DNA of 64,000 nucleotides from Bacillus_BD oryzisoli. GTDB lineage: Bacteria; Bacillota; Bacilli; Bacillales; Cytobacillaceae. A program made the translations under genes and the position numbers. The notes beneath the pieces were generated by a model. It saw only the letters and a list, made by a program, of their open reading frames with translations, was not told the DNA's origin and searched no databases. Positions 1-7,911 of this stretch are shown one piece after another. The stretch covers positions 220,001 through 284,000 of the forward strand of contig NZ_CP137640.1 in assembly GCF_036670025.1 (NCBI RefSeq). The letters run 5' to 3'. Position 1 is the first letter of the stretch; the number at the start of each line of letters is the position of its first letter.

Positions 1-903
1 TCCGGCACGCATGAGCGGGAGCTTTCCCCATTTATTTCCCATTAATCCTGCAGGAATCGCAAAAAGAACAAAGGCAAGGCTGAAAAAGCCAAGTGTTAAA
101 CCTGCTGTACTTTCCTTCATATTTAGATATTCAACAGCATACACCGTAAATAAAGCTTCTACACCGGTATACCCAATAAAGTAAACAAAAATCGCCAATA
201 AGATAAGAAGCTGTCCCCTAAATTCAGGCCTTGCCAGATGACGGAGATCTGCAATAAAGGAATGGGACACTTTAGTTTCTTCTAAATCAGCTGCTGTATA
301 CCCGCCGTAAGGAGGATTACGGTCAACGGTCATATAGAGAAGAATAAAGGTCAGCAGCAGCAATAGACCTGCAGCTTGAAAAGGGTAAGCACGATTCAAA
401 CCATATAAATAGGATAAGCCGAATAAAGCGATGATTGCGCCAATACCGCCCATAAAATTAATGACGCCGTTAGCAGATGACCGTTTTTCGGTCGGTGTAT
501 GATCAGGCATGAGGGCAATAACAGGAGCACGGAATATTGTCATAGCAAGTAAGAAAGTAATATCAACCGTGATCAAGGCCCAAAAAGATAAAGAAGCACC
601 GTAAGGAATCGAAATAAAGAAAAGAGCGGCAACCGGCATTCCGACGACAATGAAAGGGAGCCGCTTTCCTATTTTTGTATCGACTTTATCTGACCATGCC
701 CCGATAACAGGAATTAGCAGAACAGCAAGTAAATTATCTATGCCCATAATTGCACCGCGAATCGCTTTACTCTTAATAAAATCCCCTAAAATGAGCGGCA
801 TGTAGGCATTATAAAATGTCCAGACAAGCATTAAAGTTAAGAATCCGCTTCCGATGATAAAAATCTTGCAGTAGGAAAAATCCTTGTTTGCTTTCAGTAT
901 CAT
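1..903 (-). CDS. MFS permease, SLC45/GPH-like, 3' end cut by window
   Basis: This is the N-terminal 301 codons of a polytopic membrane transporter. The gene runs off the left edge, so its C-terminus is not visible. It starts at ATG 903 behind a good ribosome binding site (GGAGG). The protein has repeated hydrophobic helices and a cytoplasmic loop of the kind AWSDKVDTKIGKRLPF near residue 70, which is the D-x-x-x-x-x-G-K/R-R signature of sucrose/melibiose-type MFS carriers. A second basic loop (PDHTPTEKRSSANG) follows near residue 135. The substrate is probably a sugar or glycoside, by family only. It reads in the same direction as the downstream-lying MMPL and tetR genes but is separated from them by a terminator. 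Confidence 0.8.
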   Translation of the reverse strand, partial: MILKANKDFSYCKIFIIGSGFLTLMLVWTFYNAYMPLILGDFIKSKAIRGAIMGIDNLLAVLLIPVIGAWSDKVDTKIGKRLPFIVVGMPVAALFFISIPYGASLSFWALITVDITFLLAMTIFRAPVIALMPDHTPTEKRSSANGVINFMGGIGAIIALFGLSYLYGLNRAYPFQAAGLLLLLTFILLYMTVDRNPPYGGYTAADLEETKVSHSFIADLRHLARPEFRGQLLILLAIFVYFIGYTGVEALFTVYAVEYLNMKESTAGLTLGFFSLAFVLFAIPAGLMGNKWGKLPLMRAG

Positions 904-1010
904 GACCTCCGATTTCTATCACATCCACAATTCGATGAGGTTAGTTTCCTTCGTTCAAACATTCATATATTAGCTTATTAATAGTAAGCAAGTACTATGT
1001 TGCTATCCCA

Positions 1011-1057
1011 AAAGAAAAAGCCAATCCACGGCTGTAATAGCACATACCTGGATCGGC
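1011..1057 (-). terminator. Rho-independent terminator after the MMPL gene
   Basis: On the minus strand GGCCGATCCA pairs with TGGATTGGCT (one G-U pair) and is followed by a T-rich run. It lies just beyond the MMPL stop codon. Confidence 0.7.
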
Positions 1058-1066
1058 CTCTTCTTG

Positions 1067-3169
1067 TTAATTAGTTTCTTTCACTTTATCCTTTTCAAGT
1101 AAAACAAGGAGTGCTGGTAATAAAATACCCCTGATTAGGAAGGTATCTAATAGAATTCCGACTGCAACAATAAAGCCAAAGACAAACAATAGTTCAACCG
1201 GCTGTGTCATCAGGACGGCAAACGTTGCGGCCAGAATAATTCCGGCTGAAGAAATGACGCCCCCCGTATGGGAAACGGCAATTTCAACTGCCTTTTTAAC
1301 CGGATGCGTTCGTCTTTCTTCCTGGAATCTAGAGATTAGAATAATATTATAGTCTATTCCAAGCGCAACTAAAAAGACAAAGGCATACAGCGGTACCCTG
1401 TTCGAGATCGTATCAATATCAAAGAATAGATTAGTTAAAAACATGCCTAAGCCCAAGGCTGCCAGGAAGGATATTAAAATAGTACCCATCATGTAAATCG
1501 GCATCCTGAATGATTTGGTCAACACAATCAGTAATAGGAAGATTAACAAGGTTTCTAACAAGACAATTACGATAAGGTCTCTATTATTAGCAGACCGGTC
1601 ATCTACTTTTTTCGCCGTTTCACCGGCAAAGTGGAGTTCTCCGTTTAACCCGCTATCTGATACTAATTGATCTGCTTTATCTCTCATTTTTTCCAGAGCA
1701 TCCATTGTTTTAACTGCATATGGGCTTTCCTTAAATGTGAGGCTAAGATTCATGACCTTTTGATCCTCGGTTAAGCCGCTAAGGCGGACGTTACTGACTT
1801 CTTCCTGCTCCGATAAAACAGCAATCAATTCATCTTGATCTTCTTTCGTGAGAGCCTTCTTCCCTTCAAATAAAACCGTTGTCGGTGCGAGGTCTCCTTT
1901 ATCAAACTTATCTTCTAAAATTTCATATCCCACTCTTGAAGGCATATCATCTGGGAAAGACTTCATCGTATCAAACTCATATTTGAGATTGACAAGGTTG
2001 CTGGCAGATATCAGTAGAATAATTCCAATGATGGCAGCAGCCAAACCAGGTTTCGTTGTAACAAACCGTCCTATTTTACTCCAGATGGAATTGCCTTTAA
2101 TATGCTGATCACCAACATGCGGAACTTTAGGCCAAAATGACTTTCTTCCAAAAAGCATAAACAGTGCGGGAATCAGTGTGATGGAAGCCATCATGATGAC
2201 GGCCATTGTTGTGGCAAAGGTAGGCGTGAAATTTCGATAGTCGCCAAATTCAGCAAAAAACAAGACAAGCATCGCAGCTAATACGGTTCCGCCGGAAAAG
2301 AACACAGGCATGCCTGTTTCTCTCATTGCCCACTTCATTGCCTCATACTTGTTTTCGTGAATCTTTAATTCTTCACGGAAGCGAGAGAAGACAAACAATG
2401 AGTAATCAATGACAGCAGCGAATAACAGGATGGTCATGATCGACAAAGTTTGATTACTCATCAAGAGCCCGGCTTTCCCCATTAAACCAAGCATCTGATA
2501 GACCACTTCGTATACAAAGGCCGTGGCTAATAGCGGGATTAATGCCAACATAGGTGAACGGTATATCACAATTAATAGGATAAGGATTAATCCGACTGTT
2601 GATAAGATAAGAACAACATCAGCCCGGGAAAAAAGATTCAAGGAATCAACTGCAATCCCTGCAGGGCCGGTAACATATAGATTCAGGTTAGTTGTCTCCT
2701 CTGCTATAGCCTGAATCTGCTCAAGTCTTTCCCTTAATTCTTTCGATTCTAAAGTCGAATCAAAGGTTAGCGGAATGACGGCTGTCTGTTTATCTTCAGA
2801 AAAGAAACCGGCAGTTGCTTGAGGCGGCAGGGCAGCTAATGGTACAACTTGTTCCACCCCGTCGATATCTTTTTCAATCTTTGCAAAAAAGTCAATGAGC
2901 TGCTCTAATTTAACTTCTGCTTTTTCTGATTGAAACACCAGTATTCCTGGAGTTCCTTCATCCTCAGAAAAATATTGGTCTACTTTATTTTGCGCAATAA
3001 CGGATTGAGCATCTTCTGGTATTGAAGCAATACTTGAAACCTCATATTCCTTGGCGCTTGGTGCAAGGGCAGCTAACAATACTGTGGCTGCCAGCCAAAT
3101 CATCAGTGTAAGCCACATTCCTTTCTTGGTTGTTACACGATCTGTAATGTAATGAATAATTGTTTTCAT
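1067..3169 (-). CDS. MMPL/RND-superfamily membrane exporter (YdfJ-like)
   Basis: The 700-residue protein has the two-fold MMPL architecture. One helix lies at residues 17-37, then a large extracellular loop, then a helical bundle with an AAVIDYSLFVFSRFREE motif near 251-267. A second loop and bundle follow, with GIDYNIILISRFQEE near 604-618. The Asp-Tyr pairs in these helices are the usual proton-relay positions of MMPL carriers. Length and layout match Bacillus YdfJ-type proteins. It probably exports a lipid, antimicrobial or other hydrophobic compound; the substrate cannot be read from sequence. Start ATG 3169 follows AAGGAG. The upstream tetR gene and the triple operator between them indicate repression by that TetR protein. 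Confidence 0.85.
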   Translation of the reverse strand: MKTIIHYITDRVTTKKGMWLTLMIWLAATVLLAALAPSAKEYEVSSIASIPEDAQSVIAQNKVDQYFSEDEGTPGILVFQSEKAEVKLEQLIDFFAKIEKDIDGVEQVVPLAALPPQATAGFFSEDKQTAVIPLTFDSTLESKELRERLEQIQAIAEETTNLNLYVTGPAGIAVDSLNLFSRADVVLILSTVGLILILLIVIYRSPMLALIPLLATAFVYEVVYQMLGLMGKAGLLMSNQTLSIMTILLFAAVIDYSLFVFSRFREELKIHENKYEAMKWAMRETGMPVFFSGGTVLAAMLVLFFAEFGDYRNFTPTFATTMAVIMMASITLIPALFMLFGRKSFWPKVPHVGDQHIKGNSIWSKIGRFVTTKPGLAAAIIGIILLISASNLVNLKYEFDTMKSFPDDMPSRVGYEILEDKFDKGDLAPTTVLFEGKKALTKEDQDELIAVLSEQEEVSNVRLSGLTEDQKVMNLSLTFKESPYAVKTMDALEKMRDKADQLVSDSGLNGELHFAGETAKKVDDRSANNRDLIVIVLLETLLIFLLLIVLTKSFRMPIYMMGTILISFLAALGLGMFLTNLFFDIDTISNRVPLYAFVFLVALGIDYNIILISRFQEERRTHPVKKAVEIAVSHTGGVISSAGIILAATFAVLMTQPVELLFVFGFIVAVGILLDTFLIRGILLPALLVLLEKDKVKETN

Positions 3170-3232
3170 TTTTCCACTCCTTTATCATTTATTTTCAAAC
3201 GATATCTATTATAAAGAATAGAATTTCAAAAG

Positions 3233-3312
3233 TGACACAAGTGTCACTTTTGTGAATATAAAATGACACTTGTGTCACTAATAATTATCAGTGAAAATGA
3301 CACATGTGTCAA
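3233..3312 (-). promoter_or_regulatory. SigA promoter with three TetR-type palindromic operators
   Basis: Three copies of TGACAC-NN-GTGTCA lie at 3233-3246, 3264-3277 and 3298-3311, spaced 31 and 34 bp, close to three helical turns. On the minus strand TTGACA (3312-3307) and GATAAT (3289-3284) form a promoter with a 17 bp spacer, and operator 3 covers the -35. This is the promoter of the MMPL gene; the adjacent TetR is the natural ligand. Binding itself is inferred. Confidence 0.75.
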
Positions 3313-3315
3313 TTA

Positions 3316-3888
3316 TTAAGAAACAAACATGCCATGGCTAATAATTTCCTTTATCGATTGAACCCATTCTGAATGAGGAATACCGAAATGGTTAGGTATC
3401 GCCACTGATTGAAAGATAAATCCCAGCATTAATCCATTGGCAAGGTGAGGCTGTAATTTGGATTCGTCCTTTCCAAGCTGGATAAAGCTTTGCAGGTAGC
3501 CATACATATCGATATGGAGTTTGTCTAAAGCTTGTTTATTCTTCTTTACGCTTTCATTTGTACCCGTTGGAATTTGAGCACTCATTCCAATAAAGCGGTG
3601 AATCTCACTTTTCTTTAGGATAATATCTAAAAGATAATCAAACTGAGCATCAAAACCTGAATACTGTTCAATTTTTCTTAGTTCAACCAAAAATTGATTC
3701 ATTTCATGAATCATGTAGTCAGTTACTAATTCTTCTTTATTCGTATAGTACTTATAGATGGTTCCTCTTGATACATCTAAATGTTCTGCCAAAAGACTGA
3801 AGGAAAATCCTTCATACCCATGAAGCAGCAGCAGCTCTTTTGTAACATGAAATAACTCTTCTTTTGAAAACTTCCGTTCACGTGCCAT
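3316..3888 (-). CDS. TetR/AcrR-family repressor of the MMPL gene
   Basis: The 190-residue protein has an N-terminal TetR helix-turn-helix (FSLLAEHLDVSRGTIYKYY at about residues 29-47). A helical ligand-binding domain of ordinary length follows. Start ATG 3888 follows GAGGTGAG. It lies directly upstream of the MMPL exporter on the same strand, and three identical palindromes sit between the two genes. It therefore most likely represses the exporter and releases it when an effector binds. The effector is unknown. Confidence 0.88.
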   Translation of the reverse strand: MARERKFSKEELFHVTKELLLLHGYEGFSFSLLAEHLDVSRGTIYKYYTNKEELVTDYMIHEMNQFLVELRKIEQYSGFDAQFDYLLDIILKKSEIHRFIGMSAQIPTGTNESVKKNKQALDKLHIDMYGYLQSFIQLGKDESKLQPHLANGLMLGFIFQSVAIPNHFGIPHSEWVQSIKEIISHGMFVS

Positions 3889-4047
3889 ATACTCACCTCA
3901 GTACTTATTATAACATTATACCAATTGAGCTAAAATTTTATCATCCTGTTTATTATTTATTGCAGGATGAGTTACTTCTATGAGTATCTCTTAAACCATT
4001 AAAATGATTGACTGAATGGGTTAATTAATATTATTATGGATTCAACA

Positions 4048-4069
4048 TTACCAAAATATAACCAATAGT
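4048..4069 (+). promoter_or_regulatory. Upstream IolR-type tandem operator
   Basis: TTACCAAAATA and TAACCAATAGT follow each other with an 11 bp period. The second fits the B. subtilis IolR consensus WRAYCAADARD at every position. It lies about 90 bp upstream of the iolA -35 and could pair with the promoter-proximal operator through looping. Confidence 0.55.
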
Positions 4070-4156
4070 TTATACAGAAACATTGAAATTTCAATCAAAA
4101 AGTAAAATGAAATCGTATACATATACTCAATTATAAAAAGAATATCAAAAAAACGG

Positions 4157-4218
4157 TTGACTGAAAGCGGTTTTAGTATTAAGATGGAATCAAAGATAAC
4201 CAAAAGATAACCAAAAGT
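4157..4218 (+). promoter_or_regulatory. iolA operon promoter with cre-like box and IolR operator
   Basis: TTGACT (4157-4162), a 17 bp spacer and TAAGAT (4180-4185) form a SigA promoter. The spacer contains TGAAAGCGGTTTTA, a near match to the CcpA cre consensus. Just downstream TAACCAAAAGA and TAACCAAAAGT (4197-4218) are perfect tandem WRAYCAADARD sites of 11 bp period. This predicts glucose repression by CcpA and substrate induction through IolR. Confidence 0.75.
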
Positions 4219-4381
4219 TAATAAAAAACAATAGCTAAACAGATTCGTAAATATTCTTTTGTAAGGTTGTTGAAAAATTATTTAGGCAGTTATCTCTTGA
4301 AATAAATTTACCAATTAAGATTTTACTAGAATGATATCTATTAATACAGAATGGTATTCAAACTTAAGGAGGAAGAAACAC

Positions 4382-5848
4382 ATGGCAGAAGTTAGAAAAA
4401 TTAAAAACTTTATTAACGGTGAATGGGTAGAAAGTAAAACAACGAAATATGAAGATGTTTATAACCCAGCTACAGGAGAAGTGATTGCCCAGGTTCCTCT
4501 ATCAACAAAAGAAGATATTGATTATGCAGCTGAAGTTGCAGCAGAAGCGTTCAAAAAGTGGAGAAACGTTCCTGTTCAAAAACGTGCAAGAATCCTATTT
4601 AATTTCCAACAATTATTACAACAAAATAAAGATGAATTAGCTCGCTTAATCACAATTGAAAATGGTAAAAATACAACAGAAGCTCTAGGCGAAGTTGGCC
4701 GTGGAATTGAAAACGTTGAATTTGCAGCTGGTGCACCTGCTTTAATGATGGGCGATTCACTAACTAACATTGCAACAGATGTTGAAGCAACAAACTATCG
4801 TTATCCAATCGGAGTTGTTGGTGGAATTACACCATTTAACTTTCCAATGATGGTTCCATGCTGGATGTTCCCAATGGCCATTGCAGTAGGTAATACATTT
4901 GTATTAAAGCCATCTGAAAGAACTCCGCTTTTAACTGAAAAGTTAGCAGACTTACTAACTGAAGCGGGGCTTCCTAAAGGTGTATTCAACGTAGTAAATG
5001 GTGCACACGATGTCGTGAACGGAATCCTTGATCACCCAGAAGTTAAGGCGATTTCATTTGTTGGTTCTAAGCCTGTCGGAGAATATGTCTATAAGCGCGG
5101 AAGTCAGAACTTAAAGCGTGTACAAGCTTTAACTGGAGCTAAAAACCACTCCATCGTTCTAAATGATGCTGATTTAGACCTTGCAACAACAAATGTTATT
5201 GCTTCTGCTTTCGGTTCAGCCGGTGAACGCTGCATGGCTTGTTCTGTTGTAACAGTAGAAGAAGGAGTAGCAGATGAGTTCCTTGATCTATTAGTTAAGA
5301 GATCGAAAGAAGTGAAAATTGGTAACGGCTTAGATGAAGGGGTATTCTTAGGCCCAGTGATCAGAGAAGAAAACAAAACACGTACACTTGGCTATATTCA
5401 AAAAGGGATTGAAGAAGGTGCAAAACTTGTTTGTGATGGCCGTGAACTTGGTGCTCCTGAAGAAGGATACTTTGTAGGACCAACTATTTTTGACGGAGTA
5501 ACAACAGATATGTCAATCTGGAAAGATGAAATCTTCGCTCCGGTATTATCAATTATTCGTGTGAAAAACTTGAAAGAAGCGGTTGAAACAGCAAATGAAT
5601 CAGAATTTGCAAACGGTGCATGTATCTATACATCAAATGCTTCATCAATCCGTTACTTCCGTGAAAATATTGATGCAGGTATGCTAGGAGTTAACTTAGG
5701 TGTTCCAGCTCCAATGGCATTCTTCCCATTCTCTGGCTGGAAGTCTTCATTCTTTGGAACACTTCCTGCAAACGGAAAAGACAGTGTTGAATTCTATACT
5801 CGTAAAAAAGTTGTAACAGCAAACTATAAAGCACCTAGCTTTGAATAA
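4382..5848 (+). CDS. iolA: Methylmalonate/malonate-semialdehyde dehydrogenase (CoA-acylating)
   Basis: IolA/MmsA carries out the last oxidative step of inositol breakdown, converting malonate semialdehyde to acetyl-CoA with NAD+ and CoA. The 488-residue length matches Bacillus IolA. Residues 150-160 (TPFNFPMMVPC) form the typical NAD/substrate entry motif and Cys284 in GERCMACSVV is the catalytic nucleophile. The general-base Glu of ordinary aldehyde dehydrogenases is absent (QALTGAKNH at about 248-256), a family trait of CoA-dependent MMSDH enzymes. I chose ATG 4382, which has AGGAGG 9 bases upstream; an in-frame ATG at 4331 has no ribosome binding site. It is first in the core iol operon. 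Confidence 0.95.
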   Translation: MAEVRKIKNFINGEWVESKTTKYEDVYNPATGEVIAQVPLSTKEDIDYAAEVAAEAFKKWRNVPVQKRARILFNFQQLLQQNKDELARLITIENGKNTTEALGEVGRGIENVEFAAGAPALMMGDSLTNIATDVEATNYRYPIGVVGGITPFNFPMMVPCWMFPMAIAVGNTFVLKPSERTPLLTEKLADLLTEAGLPKGVFNVVNGAHDVVNGILDHPEVKAISFVGSKPVGEYVYKRGSQNLKRVQALTGAKNHSIVLNDADLDLATTNVIASAFGSAGERCMACSVVTVEEGVADEFLDLLVKRSKEVKIGNGLDEGVFLGPVIREENKTRTLGYIQKGIEEGAKLVCDGRELGAPEEGYFVGPTIFDGVTTDMSIWKDEIFAPVLSIIRVKNLKEAVETANESEFANGACIYTSNASSIRYFRENIDAGMLGVNLGVPAPMAFFPFSGWKSSFFGTLPANGKDSVEFYTRKKVVTANYKAPSFE

Positions 5849-5871
5849 TAACTTTTAACGTAAAAAAAAGC

Positions 5872-5908
5872 GGCTATTATCCTTGCAAAGTCTGCTGGGA
5901 TAATAGCC
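5872..5908 (+). other. Strong intercistronic hairpin between iolA and iolB
   Basis: GGCTATTATCC pairs perfectly with GGATAATAGCC across a 15-base loop. No T-run follows on the plus strand, so it is more likely an mRNA processing or stabilising element than a terminator. An A-run lies 5' of it. A second weak hairpin AAATAGT/ACTATTT follows near 5945-5963. Confidence 0.5.
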
Positions 5909-6060
5909 ATCAATAAGTGGTTGTTTAAGAATATCAACTTGTTTAAATAGTAAAATAACTATTTGTAAAATGCAAGTAAGAACCTGACTAAGATGGGCAT
6001 ATATGCTTAGCGTCTATAAAATAAAGAAATATCATCCAAATGACAGGAGGAGATTACATA

Positions 6061-6879
6061 GTGAGTAAATTGCTCCGCAAACCCAATACAGTAGAATCTG
6101 CAGCTGGATTTACAGTTGTCCACGAGTTTACATCCGAAAATTCACCATTAGAGTACGTCGGCTTTAAAGTGGTTGATTTAGCTCCTGATGCTGTATATAA
6201 AGAAGAATTAGGAAAGATTGAATGCTGCATTGTTGCCTTAACAGGAAAAATCACTGTGACAGACCAAGAGCAAACATTCGAAAATATCGGTACAAGAGAA
6301 AGCGTTTTCGAAAAGAAACCAACTGACAGTGTTTATGTATCAAATGACCGCACGTTCGAAGTAACTGCAGTCAGTCCTGCGCGCGTTGTTCTTTGCTACT
6401 CACCGTCAGAAAAACAGCTTCCGACAAAGCTGATTAAGGCTGAGGATGTCGGCATTGAACACAGAGGGAAGTATAATAATAAACGCATGGTTCACAATAT
6501 GCTAACAGATTCAGATCCTTCTGCTAATAGTTTACTAGTTGTTGAGGTCTACACAGATGGCGGAAACTGGTCAAGCTATCCTCCGCACAAACATGATCAA
6601 GACAACCTGCCGCATGAATCATTTTTAGAAGAGACTTATTATCATGAAATGAACCCGCGTCAAGGATTTGTATTCCAACGTGTATATACAGATGATCGCT
6701 CAATAGATGAAACAATGGCTGTTGAGAACGGTGATGTAGTCGTTGTACCTGCTGGGTATCATCCTGTTGCAGTTCCTGATGGCTACGATTCCTACTATTT
6801 AAATGTAATGGCAGGACCTACGAAGATTTGGAAATTCCATAACGATCCAGCTCATGAATGGATTTTAAACCGAAAATAA
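6061..6879 (+). CDS. iolB: 5-deoxy-D-glucuronate isomerase
   Basis: IolB isomerises 5-deoxy-glucuronate to 2-deoxy-5-keto-gluconate, the substrate of IolC. The protein is 272 residues, as in Bacillus. It is a double cupin with probable metal ligands in SSYPPHKHD (171-179), EETYYHE (190-196) and GYHPV (232-236). I place the start at GTG 6061, seven to ten bases after GGAGGAG. The in-frame ATG at 6040 lies upstream of that ribosome binding site and would not use it. iolC follows 21 bases later. Confidence 0.95.
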   Translation: MSKLLRKPNTVESAAGFTVVHEFTSENSPLEYVGFKVVDLAPDAVYKEELGKIECCIVALTGKITVTDQEQTFENIGTRESVFEKKPTDSVYVSNDRTFEVTAVSPARVVLCYSPSEKQLPTKLIKAEDVGIEHRGKYNNKRMVHNMLTDSDPSANSLLVVEVYTDGGNWSSYPPHKHDQDNLPHESFLEETYYHEMNPRQGFVFQRVYTDDRSIDETMAVENGDVVVVPAGYHPVAVPDGYDSYYLNVMAGPTKIWKFHNDPAHEWILNRK

Positions 6880-6900
6880 ATTAGAGGAGTTGTCCGGAAA

Positions 6901-7878
6901 ATGAAAGTCGAATTTCGTACAGATAGAGAATTTGATATTATCGCGATTGGCCGTGCCTGCATGGACTTAAACGCTATTGAATATAATCGTCCGATGGAAG
7001 AAACCATGACATTTAAAAAATATGTAGGTGGTTCACCGGCGAATATTGCGATTGGAACATCTAAATTAGGCTTAAAAGCAGGCTTTATTGGAAAGCTTGC
7101 AGATGATCAGCATGGACGTTTTATTGAACAATATATGGCTGGCGTTGGTGTTGATACATCACAGATGGTAGTGGATAATGAAGGACATAAGACAGGCTTG
7201 GCTTTTACAGAAATCTTAAGCCCGCAAGAGTGCAGCATTTTAATGTATCGCGATAATGTAGCAGATCTTTATTTGGACCCGTCTGAAGTAAGCGAAGACT
7301 ACATTAAAAGATCTAAGATCCTTTTAGTTTCTGGAACAGCTCTTGCAAAAAGTCCATCTCGTGAGGCGGTCTTAAAAGCTGTACAGCTTGCTAAGAAAAA
7401 TGATGTAAAAGTCATTTTCGAATTAGACTACCGTGGCTACACTTGGGCTTCAAAAGAAGAAACATCTGTTTACTATACTTTGGTTGCACAACAATCAGAT
7501 GTAGTAGTTGGTACTCGTGATGAATTTGATGTAATGGAAAATGTAGAAGAAGGCAATAACGACGCCACCATTGCAAGTCTTTTTAAGCATTCACCAGAAT
7601 TAGTTGTTATTAAACATGGTGTTGAAGGTTCTTATGCTTATACAAAATCAGGCGAAACCTTCAGAGGTCATGCTTACTTAACAAAAGTGTTAAAAACATT
7701 CGGCGCTGGTGATTCCTATGCATCTGCTTTCCTATACGCATTAATCTCTGGTAAAGATATTGAAACCGCTCTAAAATACGGCAGTGCATCTGCAGCAATC
7801 GTTGTCAGCAAACACAGCTCTTCTGAAGCCATGCCGACTGTTGAAGAAATCGAACAATTAATTGCTGAAAGATCATAA
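6901..7878 (+). CDS. iolC: 5-dehydro-2-deoxygluconokinase
   Basis: IolC phosphorylates 2-deoxy-5-keto-gluconate at C6 with ATP. The 325-residue protein is a PfkB/ribokinase-type kinase. It shows GGSPANIAIG at residues 43-52 (substrate lid region) and GAGDSYASAF at 268-277, where Asp271 is the expected catalytic base and the glycines form the anion hole. Start ATG 6901 follows AGGAG. It sits between iolB and iolD in one transcript. Confidence 0.95.
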   Translation: MKVEFRTDREFDIIAIGRACMDLNAIEYNRPMEETMTFKKYVGGSPANIAIGTSKLGLKAGFIGKLADDQHGRFIEQYMAGVGVDTSQMVVDNEGHKTGLAFTEILSPQECSILMYRDNVADLYLDPSEVSEDYIKRSKILLVSGTALAKSPSREAVLKAVQLAKKNDVKVIFELDYRGYTWASKEETSVYYTLVAQQSDVVVGTRDEFDVMENVEEGNNDATIASLFKHSPELVVIKHGVEGSYAYTKSGETFRGHAYLTKVLKTFGAGDSYASAFLYALISGKDIETALKYGSASAAIVVSKHSSSEAMPTVEEIEQLIAERS

Positions 7879-7911
7879 TCGGTTAGAAATCTGCTCGAGG
7901 TGAGAGAAATT

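Larger units (their letters stand above)
3889..4381. other. Regulatory intergenic region between tetR and iolA
   Basis: No gene is visible. The region holds the outward tetR promoter side (a TATAAT-like box near 3914), an imperfect hairpin CATCCTG/CAGGATG near 3943-3969, and two IolR-type operator clusters around the iolA promoter listed separately. Confidence 0.6.
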
